From positions 1-46,445 of the forward strand of contig JAGXNP010000004.1 in the NCBI GenBank assembly GCA_019894885.1: a DNA stretch of 46,445 bases, in the 5' to 3' direction. Positions 15,720-24,750 of the stretch are shown here, piece after piece. A program made the translations under genes and the position numbers. Under the pieces are notes generated by a model. The model was not told the origin of the DNA. It did no database searches and worked only from the letters and a program-made list of their open reading frames with translations. Within the stretch, counting starts at the first letter, position 1, and each line of letters opens with the position of its first letter. This DNA is from Promethearchaeota archaeon. GTDB taxonomy: Archaea; Asgardarchaeota; Lokiarchaeia; Sigyniarchaeales; SOKP01.

Positions 15720-18119
15720 CTAAAACTTGTTTTCTAATCTATCTATTATGTCGTTTTGAATTGGAATTCCTAGATCTACAAAAGTAGCGTTATAACCTCC
15801 AACTTTTACAATTAAATCTGTATAATTCTCAGGATGGATCTGTGCGTCTTTTAAAGTTTCAGTTGAAACAACATTCGGTTGAATCTGCATGCCGCCTTTA
15901 TCAAAATAGGTTTTTAACAAGTAATAAAATTTTTCGATGTTTTCTTGACTTTCTAAGTTTTGGGGATGTAATCTTACATTAACAGCTACTCCATTCGTAG
16001 CGTAGTCGTAATTTAATTTTGCGATTGAATTCATTATTGCGGTGATTCCGTTCTTTTCGACTCTATTCACGGGAGATAAACTATTTGATATGGGTCTTCC
16101 TGCTTTTCTACCATCAGCTGTTGGTTGAGTTAAAATACCTTCCATAACATGGATGCCCATTGAATAAGCTCCAGCGCTATATCTACCTCCTCTTAAAGGT
16201 TTGTGTTTGGCTACCTCTTGAGTGAATAAATCCCACAATTCAACAGCAAAAGAATCAATCTCAGCACCATCGTTTCCCCACTTTTCATAATTATTAATTA
16301 ATTTTTGGCGATAAATTTCATTATCTTTAAAGTTTGAATTGAGAATATCTATAAGATCTGGTAAAGGCATTAAATTTTCATCATAGACGACTTTTTTAAT
16401 GTTATACATAGAATCAACTAAAGTAGCAAATCCATAAGCAGTTATGGAAGAATAATTATATTTTGCTCCTCCACACACATAATCTTTTCCAGTTTTCAAG
16501 CACCCATCAAGCGTAGCAGAAACAAAGGGGTGTTGAAAATAGCTCATGGCTTCAATATCTCCTATTTCGGCAATTTTTACAGATTTTTCAATGTTAAAAT
16601 TAAGCTGACGCTTAAAGGCATCGTAAAATTGATCGTAAGTGGTAAACTCTCCAGGATTTCCTGTCTTTAAACCATTAGTTTTTTCTGAGAAATTGCTATA
16701 TCCATTATTTAAAGTTAATTCCAATACTCCAGGTAGATTTATGAACATCCTACCTGTCGCTGAAAAACTGTTTCCTTGACCTGTAGGTTCTACACATCCG
16801 ATTATAACATAATTCCGAGCATCTTCGGTAGAATAGCCAGCATTTTGAAGTGCTGGAACGATAACCTCATCATTATAAAATGCAATACCTGAAGTGTGTT
16901 TAAAAACTTTAATAGTGTTTTCAAAGAATTTTCTTGGAGTTTTCTTATGAATTCTTACAGAAAGATCAGTTGTGAAAACTTTCACATTCTTATAAGCTTC
17001 AAGAAATAGGAAAGATAACTCATTTGTTGCGTCTTTGCCATTTGAATCCATGCCTGCAATAGTAATTGTTTGGGTGTTTTGACCAAGAGCGTTAGCTACC
17101 AAAGTAAAGTCTGTAGGTAATAGTGAAACATTCCAGGTTAATTTTAAATTGAGTTCTTCTATTAATTCCAAAGCTTGCTCCTTATTAATCTCCCCATTTT
17201 TAAGATCTTGAACATAGTAAGGCCATAAAATCTGATCTAATCGACCAAGAGCTACAACACTTCGTTGATATATGATATTTATTATATTTTGGGTAAACCA
17301 TATAAATTGGACTGCCTCGTAAAAAGTTTCTGGAACGGCTTTAGAAAATTTATTCATCATGGCTCCGATAATATTTAGCTCTTTTTTTCGTTTCTCGTTG
17401 TTTTGAGTTTTTGCTATTTCAAGAGAAAGAGTTGAAAACCTGAGTGAAAATTCTATAGCCGCTCTGTAATAAATTTTAACAGCCTCGAAGAAATGATTTT
17501 TATCTTGAAAATCCTTATCGTTTTTATCTAGACGGGATTGATATACTTCAGTTTCCTCGATTATACCCTTATATCCTAAATTCAAGAGTTTTTCGTAGCC
17601 AGCACATAAATGACCTTCTGTTGTTCCAATTTGAATGGAGATATTTGGAGCTAAGGAGGCAATTTGCCCCTCTCCTGTGATAAGTTTTTCTTCTCGTAAT
17701 TTTTTATTAATCCGACCATCTACTAGCGATTTCCCTTTCCAATAAGGAATTATTTCGAGTAACTCTTCAATATTAGGTTCGTCGATAAAAAAGGGTTGAA
17801 GTTTTCTTCTTTTTAGCTTCTTATATGTTGTTCTCTTCTCTAAGCTGTTATCGTAGCGTTGAAGATCGAGATTGATTTTTTCGCCTAAATTTTTACTGGT
17901 TTCGTTTCCAACCAATAATTCATCGTCTCTAATAAAAATGGTCATATTTTTTAGAGTGTGTGCGATAGCCTTCGCTCTCTTAATAATCTCGGGATCATCT
18001 GGATATTGTTTATAGATATCAGTGAAAAATCTCATGCGTTCGATACACAGTTCATACTTGCTTGATAGCATGTTTTTTTTAAGATTAGTTATCCGTTTGG
18101 AAGGAGTTTTAACAGTCAT
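15720..18119 (-). CDS. Glycyl radical enzyme, dehydratase/lyase type
   Basis: A 799-residue member of the pyruvate formate-lyase/glycerol dehydratase superfamily of normal length. The active-site Cys442 lies in GCVEP, with Glu444 as the general base found in dehydratase and C-N lyase members rather than in PFL. The C-terminal radical motif is KVGGYNATFVDL with Gly775, 24 residues from the end; the usual Arg before the motif is Lys. It also has PTADGRKAGRPISNSLSP, conserved in the superfamily. It acts anaerobically in the cytosol after activation by a radical SAM enzyme. None is adjacent: the nearest, at 23856, looks NrdG2-like. The substrate cannot be fixed from motifs. Confidence 0.88.
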   Translation of the reverse strand: MTVKTPSKRITNLKKNMLSSKYELCIERMRFFTDIYKQYPDDPEIIKRAKAIAHTLKNMTIFIRDDELLVGNETSKNLGEKINLDLQRYDNSLEKRTTYKKLKRRKLQPFFIDEPNIEELLEIIPYWKGKSLVDGRINKKLREEKLITGEGQIASLAPNISIQIGTTEGHLCAGYEKLLNLGYKGIIEETEVYQSRLDKNDKDFQDKNHFFEAVKIYYRAAIEFSLRFSTLSLEIAKTQNNEKRKKELNIIGAMMNKFSKAVPETFYEAVQFIWFTQNIINIIYQRSVVALGRLDQILWPYYVQDLKNGEINKEQALELIEELNLKLTWNVSLLPTDFTLVANALGQNTQTITIAGMDSNGKDATNELSFLFLEAYKNVKVFTTDLSVRIHKKTPRKFFENTIKVFKHTSGIAFYNDEVIVPALQNAGYSTEDARNYVIIGCVEPTGQGNSFSATGRMFINLPGVLELTLNNGYSNFSEKTNGLKTGNPGEFTTYDQFYDAFKRQLNFNIEKSVKIAEIGDIEAMSYFQHPFVSATLDGCLKTGKDYVCGGAKYNYSSITAYGFATLVDSMYNIKKVVYDENLMPLPDLIDILNSNFKDNEIYRQKLINNYEKWGNDGAEIDSFAVELWDLFTQEVAKHKPLRGGRYSAGAYSMGIHVMEGILTQPTADGRKAGRPISNSLSPVNRVEKNGITAIMNSIAKLNYDYATNGVAVNVRLHPQNLESQENIEKFYYLLKTYFDKGGMQIQPNVVSTETLKDAQIHPENYTDLIVKVGGYNATFVDLGIPIQNDIIDRLENKF

Positions 18120-18243
18120 ATTCTTCTCTGTAATTTAAAATTGTAAATATTGTAAATTATTAATCATCAATCTAATAAGTATTTTTAAATTTTAAAACAT
18201 AAGTGGAATAGCTTAATTAGAATTTATTACCTAATCGTTCGAA

Positions 18244-19041
18244 ATGAAAATTTCACTAAACCCAAATACCATCTACCAGAAAATACTCCAGAATAAAATC
18301 AACAAGATAGAAGGTATTGAGTTTCTAATTTCGATCATAGAAAAATCTGATAATACTAATGCAAGGTTGGAAAGTTTAAAGATTTTATACAGACTGAAAA
18401 CTCAAGATCACATTGTTTTTAAAACTTTAGAAAATTGTATAATTTCTGACGAGTATGAAGAGATTAGGATAATTTCTGCCAAGAATATTTTAGGAAATTA
18501 CTTACAAGCCGGAGAAAAATGCTTGGAATGGGCTCTATTAAACGATAAGTCATCTAGATTCCTAAAAGTTCTAGGAAAGATGTTAAATGATCCAAAAGTC
18601 GACCAATACGAGATTTTATATGCAATTTATCTTCAAAGATTAGAGAAAATTGCCGAAAAGTTTGATCTAGTCTCCGAGGAAGTTCCTTTCTTGTTGGATA
18701 TAGAATTTAATATTGACAATTACACTAGTTTTAATTGGAGTTCAAACAGTAAGCTGATCTATGATGATGATGTAATGTTTAAAATTCAGGACCAACACAT
18801 ATCAGAATTAAGTATCTCCCTAAGAAATCAAATTCCTTCCTCCATTAAATTATTGAAGAATTTAAAAAATCTGAATCTTAGCTGTAATAATTTAACTAAT
18901 TTGCCAAATACCTTAAGTGACCTTACAAATCTTGAAAGTCTTGATTTGAGTTGGAACGACTTTAAAGTTGTCCCGGATGTCTTGAATGAGTTAAAATTGA
19001 TTGAGAAAATTAATTTTCAGAATAATCTTATCCAGAAATAA
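18244..19041 (+). CDS. HEAT-like plus leucine-rich-repeat protein
   Basis: 265 residues. The first 120 or so form helical pairs that resemble HEAT/Armadillo repeats (ARLESLKILYRLKTQDHIV, IRIISAKNIL). The C-terminal 70 hold three leucine-rich repeats of the typical LxxLxLxxNxLxxLP type (LKNLNLSCNNLTNLP, LESLDLSWNDFKVVP). There is no signal peptide or membrane helix, so it is cytosolic and probably a binding protein. LRR proteins of this kind are abundant in Asgard archaea. It is divergent from the glycyl radical enzyme across a 124-bp AT-rich region. No partner is evident. Confidence 0.75.
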   Translation: MKISLNPNTIYQKILQNKINKIEGIEFLISIIEKSDNTNARLESLKILYRLKTQDHIVFKTLENCIISDEYEEIRIISAKNILGNYLQAGEKCLEWALLNDKSSRFLKVLGKMLNDPKVDQYEILYAIYLQRLEKIAEKFDLVSEEVPFLLDIEFNIDNYTSFNWSSNSKLIYDDDVMFKIQDQHISELSISLRNQIPSSIKLLKNLKNLNLSCNNLTNLPNTLSDLTNLESLDLSWNDFKVVPDVLNELKLIEKINFQNNLIQK

Positions 19042-19146
19042 CCTAACGGAAATATGTAAGAGATAGAATTTTTAAAATTTTTATCGTTAGTCTTAAATTA
19101 TATATTCAAAAGAGTTTTTATTAAATTATTAAAAAAAGTGATAAAA

Positions 19147-20001
19147 GTGAATTTTGAGACTATTAAATTTGAATTAAAGGAAAATGGAATTGGAATACTA
19201 ACACTCAATCGTCCTGATAAATTAAATGCTATGTCGTTTCAGATGATTAAAGATTTGCACGCATTATTTGACTCTTTAATGGTTAATTTAGATTGTCGTG
19301 TTGTTGTATTAAAAGCAGAAGGGAGAGCGTTCTGTGCTGGCTTGGATTTAAAAGAATCGATGATTTTACAGTCTAAAAAGAAGCCAGCAGAATTAAAAGA
19401 AAAGTTCCATTTTCTAAATGCTCCCGATAAAGATATTATAAAGGCAAAATTATACGCTCAATGGCACACCAGTCAAATTATCGTGAAAATGCGTAAGATT
19501 AGTCAACCAATTATCGCTTTAATTCAAGGTGCAGCATCTGGAGCTGGTTTTGCTTTTGTCTTAGCCGCAGATTTTAGGATTGCTAGCAAAAAAGCAAGAT
19601 TTAATAATGCATTTATAAATGTAGGATTTTCTGGCTCAGATTTAGGATCTAGTTATCACCTTCCTCGACTTATAGGGATGTCAAGAGCTGCAGAGATTTT
19701 ATATACGGGAAGATTTGTCGATGCTTTTGAAGCTGAGAAGATTGGACTAGTTTTAAGTGTGGTAGAAGAAGAAAAATTAATAGATACTGCTATTGGATTG
19801 GCTGAAACTATGCTGCATAAAAGCCCTTTGGGATTAAGGATGACCAAACAAGCAATTAATTTATCCCTGGATTCCCCAAGTCTTGAAACCATTCTTCAGT
19901 TAGAAAATCGTGCACAAATGCTTTGTTCTACTTCAGATGACATTACGGAAGGTGTTCAATCCTTTTTCGAAAAAAGAGATCCAAAATATCCCTTGAGCTA
20001 A
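19147..20001 (+). CDS. Enoyl-CoA hydratase/isomerase-family protein, copy 1
   Basis: 284 residues of the crotonase superfamily. Visible blocks are LNRPDKLNAM, AFCAGLDLKE (oxyanion-hole loop), GAASGAGFAFVLAADFRIAS and the C-terminal KSPLGLRMTKQAIN. The start is GTG at 19147, preceded by AAGTGAT with four-base spacing; the GTG at 19138 belongs to that ribosome-binding site. By eye both catalytic Glu positions of classical hydratase are replaced (Ala and Phe). An Asp in GFSGSDLGSSYHLPRLIG is the most likely acid-base residue, as in other crotonase subgroups. It is followed by a tandem paralogue. An acyl-CoA pathway role is clear; the exact reaction is not. Confidence 0.88.
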   Translation: MNFETIKFELKENGIGILTLNRPDKLNAMSFQMIKDLHALFDSLMVNLDCRVVVLKAEGRAFCAGLDLKESMILQSKKKPAELKEKFHFLNAPDKDIIKAKLYAQWHTSQIIVKMRKISQPIIALIQGAASGAGFAFVLAADFRIASKKARFNNAFINVGFSGSDLGSSYHLPRLIGMSRAAEILYTGRFVDAFEAEKIGLVLSVVEEEKLIDTAIGLAETMLHKSPLGLRMTKQAINLSLDSPSLETILQLENRAQMLCSTSDDITEGVQSFFEKRDPKYPLS

Positions 20002-20092
20002 CATTATTATTCTTAAATTTCTTAAACCAATTATAATAAATTTCATTTTTAATCATAATATTTCTAATCAAATAAAAAATAAAGTGAAAAAA

Positions 20093-20938
20093 TTGAATTT
20101 TGAGACAATAAATTTTGAACTACAACCAAATGGTATTGGTATTATAACACTCAATCGTCCAGAGAAATTGAACGCTATTAACTTCCAAATGGAGAAAGAA
20201 TTACACGAAGTATTTGATCATTTAATGGTTAATTTGGATTGTCGTGTTTTAATCTTCAAAGCTGAAGGAAGAGCCTTTTGTTCTGGAACAGATTTACAAG
20301 AAGCCTTGATCTTAAACACTAAAAAGCATCCTGAAGGGTACGAGAAATATTATTTTCTAAACGTTCCAGAACCGATAAAAAGAAAAATGTACCATCAATG
20401 GCGAATTAGTTCGATTTTTGTAAAAATGCGCAAGATAAGTCAACCAGTAATTGCTTTAATTCACGGTGCGGCTGCTGGAGGAGGGTTTGGGTTTGCAATG
20501 GCGGCAGATATTAGGATTGTAGCTCCTGATGTTAAATTCATAAACGCCTCAATCAATATTGGTTTAACTGGAGCAGATGTAGGTGGAAGCTACTTTCTTC
20601 CTCGCTTAATAGGTTTATCGAGAGCTTCTGAGATAATGTACACCGGAAGACCAGTTGGGGCTGAAGAATCGGTTGAAATTGGATTAGCTTTAAAATCTGT
20701 TGAGTCAAAAGATCTGTTAGAATCTGCGATGGAGCTAGCAAATGAGATGCTAAAGAAGAGTCCATTAGGTTTACGAATGACTAAACAAGCAATTAATTTA
20801 TCCCTTGATTCTCCAAGTTTAGAAACAATTCTCCAATTAGAAAATTCTAGTATCGTTCTCACATTTAGTTCGAAAGATGTAAACGAAGCCTCGGCAGCTT
20901 TTTTTGGAAAAAGAGATCCTAAATACCCTTTACGCTAA
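20093..20938 (+). CDS. Enoyl-CoA hydratase/isomerase-family protein, copy 2
   Basis: 281 residues, a tandem paralogue of the gene 91 bp upstream. The segment MTKQAINLSLDSPSLETILQ is identical in both, which points to a fairly recent duplication or gene conversion. The start is TTG at 20093, five bases after AGTGA, matching the homologous start of copy 1. It has AFCSGTDLQE for the oxyanion hole and GAAAGGGFGFAMAADIRI, and again lacks the two classical Glu residues (Gly and Ser in their places) while keeping GLTGADVGGSYFLPRLIG. The pair may act on two related acyl-CoA substrates or as a heteromer. Confidence 0.88.
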   Translation: MNFETINFELQPNGIGIITLNRPEKLNAINFQMEKELHEVFDHLMVNLDCRVLIFKAEGRAFCSGTDLQEALILNTKKHPEGYEKYYFLNVPEPIKRKMYHQWRISSIFVKMRKISQPVIALIHGAAAGGGFGFAMAADIRIVAPDVKFINASINIGLTGADVGGSYFLPRLIGLSRASEIMYTGRPVGAEESVEIGLALKSVESKDLLESAMELANEMLKKSPLGLRMTKQAINLSLDSPSLETILQLENSSIVLTFSSKDVNEASAAFFGKRDPKYPLR

Positions 20939-20997
20939 AAAAATCCAGCCTTAGAAAGAAAAAACCATGTATTAAAAAATAAAGAATAGTGTATATC

Positions 20998-21507
20998 TTA
21001 TTCTTTTATTTGGAGTTTTGGAGTAATGGGTGAAGCTACACCCATATTAGTTATAATTGGACAATGAGAAAATACTTTTTCCATCAATTCCTCTATTTTT
21101 TCTTTTGGGGCGTCTGCTTTAATCCTAACAACAGGTTCGAGTTTATCGTATCCTGCTAGTTTACTGTCGTCAAGTCCAAAAATTGCTCCAAGATTAATAT
21201 GACCACGAGAAAATACTTTCAATTCATTGATTTTAATATTCATAATCTTGGCCCAAAATTTTGTAACTGCCACTATACAAGCGCCTACTGAGGCTAAAAT
21301 AACAAGTAGTGGAGATGGACCTTGATTTGTTCCGTCTAAACCCGGAGGCGCGTCAATTAATAGTTCAAAAGGTTTTGCTCCCATTGTACATTTAACTTGC
21401 ATACCTTCCGATAACATCTCGCACTCAACATTGAAATTCTTTTCCCCATTATTCCAATCATTTTTTATTGCTTCATATGTTTCTATAAAGCTTGGCATTT
21501 TTATCAC
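20998..21507 (-). CDS. OsmC/Ohr-family peroxidase-like protein
   Basis: 169 residues with the OsmC fold: GPSPLLVILASVGACIVAV carries the first redox Cys and FSHCPIITNMG the second, the pair that reduces organic peroxides or acts on sulfur species in this family. It is cytosolic. The island palindrome TGAAT-GAGT-ATTCA lies 20 bp upstream of the ATG, the same 14-mer as at 8086. It therefore seems to be a distant member of the island regulon and may protect exposed metal-sulfur clusters, or it may take part in sulfur transfer. The family call is firm; the link to the island rests on the operator. Confidence 0.88.
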   Translation of the reverse strand: MIKMPSFIETYEAIKNDWNNGEKNFNVECEMLSEGMQVKCTMGAKPFELLIDAPPGLDGTNQGPSPLLVILASVGACIVAVTKFWAKIMNIKINELKVFSRGHINLGAIFGLDDSKLAGYDKLEPVVRIKADAPKEKIEELMEKVFSHCPIITNMGVASPITPKLQIKE

Positions 21508-21526
21508 TTTCTGATGAATTTTTTTT

Positions 21527-21558
21527 TGAATGAGTATTCATAATTTGATTATATAAAT
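21527..21558 (-). promoter_or_regulatory. OsmC promoter with perfect island operator
   Basis: On the minus strand, the TATA box ATTTATATAA (21549-21558) is followed by TGAAT-ACTC-ATTCA (21527-21540), which covers the expected transcription start. The arrangement is the same as for the NifX-like gene at 14612. The palindrome is 6 kb from the island core, so this is not a local duplication. Confidence 0.65.
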
Positions 21559-21711
21559 AATAGAATATAAAATTTTATAAAATTTCTCTAATTAGAAGAA
21601 ATGCTATTAGCATGTCTTTTTGCATATATTTTAAATTAAAAGAATAACTTTTATCATAGCTTTTGTCATATCTATTCATAAAGTAAATTAATTAGAGAGA
21701 GGTTATAAAAA

Positions 21712-22233
21712 TTGGAAGCTAAAACAGTTTCGCAATCACAGGTTGAGATTGCGCAAGTAATGATGCCAGAGCACGCAAATCCCACAGGGAACGTACACGG
21801 GGGCAATCTTTTGAAACTTGTTGACCAAGCGGGAGCTATCGTGGCAGCGAGACATACGCACTCTAATGTAGTTACAGCGTCTGTAGATCGTTTCGATTTT
21901 ATTTCACCAGCTTACATTGGCAACCTTGTTTTTATTAAAGCATCAATGAATTATGTTTCAAAAACTTCGATGGAAATTGGAGTAAGAGTAGAGGCAGAGT
22001 GCCTTAAAACTGGCACTCATACCCATATTGGTTCCGCTTACCTTACATTTGTAGCTCTGGATAAAGATGATAAACCAACTGAAGTACCAGGACTGATTCC
22101 AGAGACTGAAAGTGAAAAAAGACGCTTTGAGGAGGCTAAAAAAAGGAGAGAAATTAGGATACAACGGACTAAACCTCATCGTCATAGTCATCGTCAGCAA
22201 GCATGTATAATTAGACCGGAAAAAATCAACTAA
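21712..22233 (+). CDS. Acyl-CoA thioesterase, hotdog fold (YciA/BACH type)
   Basis: 173 residues. The hotdog core shows NPTGNVHGGNLLKLVDQAGAIVAARH, with the NxHGG and catalytic Asp of YciA/BACH thioesterases, then VDRFDFISPAYIGNLV. The C-terminus is a long Lys/Arg/His-rich tail of about 45 residues (LIPETESEKRRFEEAKKRR, then HRHSH) that most hotdog enzymes lack or have shorter. The start is TTG at 21712 after GAGAGGTTAT. It releases CoA from acyl-CoA in the cytosol and fits with the nearby crotonase and acyl-CoA dehydrogenase genes. Confidence 0.9.
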   Translation: MEAKTVSQSQVEIAQVMMPEHANPTGNVHGGNLLKLVDQAGAIVAARHTHSNVVTASVDRFDFISPAYIGNLVFIKASMNYVSKTSMEIGVRVEAECLKTGTHTHIGSAYLTFVALDKDDKPTEVPGLIPETESEKRRFEEAKKRREIRIQRTKPHRHSHRQQACIIRPEKIN

Positions 22234-22331
22234 TGCCTTTTGTTTTTTGGTTTAACGAGCAAATAAAAATTCTAATATAACTTTTTATTAGGCGAAGTAT
22301 AGAATTATTTATATTTAGATAGGTGAATTCA

Positions 22332-23657
22332 TTGGAAGAAGTTAAGGAAAGACCTAAACTAAAGAGAAGGATATCTTTATTCGGGGTTACTGTGTATGGA
22401 GTTGGAAATGTCCTAGGAGCAGGCATTTATGCCTTAATTGGAGAAGTAGTAGGAATTACCGGAAACATATCATGGTTAGCTTTTATTTTAGCTTCGGTTA
22501 CTGGAGCTTTAACTGGTTTGTCGTATGCTGAACTTTCCGCTATGTTCCCTAAAAGCGCCGCTGAATTTGTGTATACCGAAGAAGCCTTTAAAATCCGGCT
22601 TTTATCGTTTCTTCTTGGATGGATAATAATTTTTTCAGGAATACTATCAGCAGCTACAGTTGCGTTAGGCTTTGCGGGTTATTTAGCCGATTTAATCGGG
22701 ATTCCCTCGGTTATTCTTGTCGTAATTTTCGCTATTTTACTCATACTAATTCTAAGCGTTGTTAACTTCATTGGTATAAGGGCGTCTACGTGGACAAATA
22801 TTCTATTTACATTAATTGAGGCTTCTGGACTTATTTTAATTATTATAATTGGGATTCCATTTTTGGGTACGATCAACTATTTTGTGCTACCAATAGGAGG
22901 CTCGTTTGGTGCAATATTTTCAGCGGTCGCTTTGATATTTTTTGCTTATATCGGGTTCGAGGATATCGCAAATATCGCTGAGGAGGTTAAAGAACCTGCT
23001 AGAAATCTTCCTAGAGCTATAATCTATTCGATTATTATCACCACTATCTTATATTGCTTAACTGCTATATCAGTAGTTAGTATTCTACCTTATAGCGTGA
23101 TATCATCCTCTCAAGCTCCCTTAAGCAGCGTTGCTACAGCAGTATTAGGTCCTGTTGGAGGAATAATTATGTCGTTTATAGCCCTCTTTGCTACAGCTAA
23201 CACTGTTCTGATAATGATGATTGTCACTTCAAGAATGATGTACGGTATGGCAAGAGATAAAGCCTTACCCGAAGGCTTAAGTAAAGTGTCGCCTAAATTT
23301 AGAACGCCCGCTCTAGCTGTTTTAGTAACAATGATTTTAACCATAATTCCACTGTTTCTTGGTGATATATCTATTATCGCAAACGCTACCGTTTTTGGTG
23401 TGTTAATTAATTTTTTCCTCGTGAATCTAAGCTTAATAGTTTTGCGTAAGAAAAAACCTGAGGTTGAACGACCCTTTAAACTTAAACCAAATATTAGTTG
23501 GTTACCAATAGTTGCACTATTAGGATGTATTGTCTGTTTCGGACTACTTTTTACATTCGATTTATTGACTATAATCATTCAAGTAATTATTGTTTTATGT
23601 GGAATAGTAGTTTTTTATGCAATGAAATCAAAAATCGAGACAAAAATTAGGAAGTAA
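22332..23657 (+). CDS. APC-family amino acid permease
   Basis: 441 residues from the TTG at 22332, which has AGGTGA (22321-22326) five bases before it; the GTG at 22323 is inside that site. About 12 transmembrane helices. The first helix has GNVLGAGIYALIG, the unwound substrate-binding motif of APC transporters, and FAYIGFEDIANIAEE is the helix 6 region. It resembles the basic or broad amino acid/polyamine branch. Substrate unknown. Confidence 0.88.
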   Translation: MEEVKERPKLKRRISLFGVTVYGVGNVLGAGIYALIGEVVGITGNISWLAFILASVTGALTGLSYAELSAMFPKSAAEFVYTEEAFKIRLLSFLLGWIIIFSGILSAATVALGFAGYLADLIGIPSVILVVIFAILLILILSVVNFIGIRASTWTNILFTLIEASGLILIIIIGIPFLGTINYFVLPIGGSFGAIFSAVALIFFAYIGFEDIANIAEEVKEPARNLPRAIIYSIIITTILYCLTAISVVSILPYSVISSSQAPLSSVATAVLGPVGGIIMSFIALFATANTVLIMMIVTSRMMYGMARDKALPEGLSKVSPKFRTPALAVLVTMILTIIPLFLGDISIIANATVFGVLINFFLVNLSLIVLRKKKPEVERPFKLKPNISWLPIVALLGCIVCFGLLFTFDLLTIIIQVIIVLCGIVVFYAMKSKIETKIRK

Positions 23658-23675
23658 ATCAAAGGTATTTAAAAA

Positions 23676-23843
23676 TTAACCATATTTTTCTTTCCATTTT
23701 TTTTGCTTGTCTTCACTGTTTCCTTTCATTTTACAAGCTTTGTGAATTTGGTCCTGCATTTCCAATTGGTTTTCTAATTCGTCTTCAAGATCGTCTTTCA
23801 TCTTATCATTTTCTTTATTGTATTCTTTATTATCCTTACTCAT
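23676..23843 (-). CDS. Small hydrophilic protein downstream of the radical SAM gene
   Basis: An ATG at 23843 with an excellent GGTGA ribosome-binding site opens a 55-residue frame: MSKDNKEYNKENDKMKDD, an acidic helix ending in LENQLEMQDQIHKACKMKG, and a Lys/Trp-rich end. One Cys. Very charged and probably helical, no membrane segment. It starts 12 bp after the stop of the radical SAM gene and is likely translated from the same mRNA, so it may be a partner of that enzyme. I do not recognise a family. Confidence 0.65.
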   Translation of the reverse strand: MSKDNKEYNKENDKMKDDLEDELENQLEMQDQIHKACKMKGNSEDKQKKWKEKYG

Positions 23844-23855
23844 TTTTTTCACCCT

Positions 23856-24614
23856 TTAAGCATCAAGATATTCGTATAATTTATTTATCAAACTGTATCC
23901 GACAATATCGTCTCTTAAATAGATTTGAAACGGTAATTTCATATTTCTATAAGGTTTTAGTATATTGAGTAGCGTAATGTGCTCTGGTTTTTGAAATTTC
24001 TGTTTATGTTCCTCCCCAACGCCTTCGGAATATTGATACTGTTGAAGGACAAAACTACCTCGGAACTTATTATTTCTTAGGAATAAAATAATCTTATCAA
24101 TGTCGTTTGGTTTCGTCAAATTTTCCACATAAGTCGTTCTTATTTCAAAATCAATGTCCTCGTGATTGTTAACAGTTTCAAATGTTTCAACAATGAGGTT
24201 GATATTTACCTGATTTCCGGTAATTTTGGTTAGTCTTTTATTATTGAGTGGACCTTTCATATCTAAAGCAACTCTGTTGATATATGGTAGTAATTCCGTA
24301 ATAGATTTCGGATTTGTTCCATTTGTGTCAATACTGATATATTTTCCAACATTCTTTATTTCTTTACATAATTCAAGTAAATCCCTTTGAAGCGTAGGTT
24401 CTCCTCCAGAAATGCTCACACCACTGACTAACATGTTACTTTTAATTTGTTCCATTAATTCGGGAACATCGATATTTCTCCCTACGCCCTCATGTAGAAG
24501 ATATTTATTGTGGCAAAATTCGCAGCTTAAATTGCACCCAACTGTGAATAAAACCATTGTTGACTTATTAGGGATGTCCTTTGTTGATATATCTACAATT
24601 CCACCGACTCTCAT
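23856..24614 (-). CDS. Radical SAM glycyl-radical activating enzyme, NrdG2 type
   Basis: 252 residues. GCNLSCEFCHN supplies the CxxxCxxC [4Fe-4S] motif, and SISGGEPTLQ is the GGE SAM-binding motif. The size and the N-terminus GGIVDISTKD match the archaeal anaerobic ribonucleotide reductase activator type (TIGR02495-like), which has no extra ferredoxin domain. Family members cleave SAM to make the glycyl radical of class III ribonucleotide reductase. NrdD is not in the window; the glycyl radical enzyme at 15720 is 6 kb away, so it could also be the partner, though dehydratase-type activases usually carry two additional clusters. It is divergent from the acyl-CoA dehydrogenase. Confidence 0.85.
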   Translation of the reverse strand: MRVGGIVDISTKDIPNKSTMVLFTVGCNLSCEFCHNKYLLHEGVGRNIDVPELMEQIKSNMLVSGVSISGGEPTLQRDLLELCKEIKNVGKYISIDTNGTNPKSITELLPYINRVALDMKGPLNNKRLTKITGNQVNINLIVETFETVNNHEDIDFEIRTTYVENLTKPNDIDKIILFLRNNKFRGSFVLQQYQYSEGVGEEHKQKFQKPEHITLLNILKPYRNMKLPFQIYLRDDIVGYSLINKLYEYLDA

Positions 24615-24750
24615 TGATAAGGATTAATTTTATGTTCTTATAAATTTCATTAATATTATATGTTTTCTAAAAAGTTTATCAAATTTAAAAAATAATCTTT
24701 TATTTTAGATTATAGTTATATTAAACTAATTAAAATTTGATGTGAAATAT

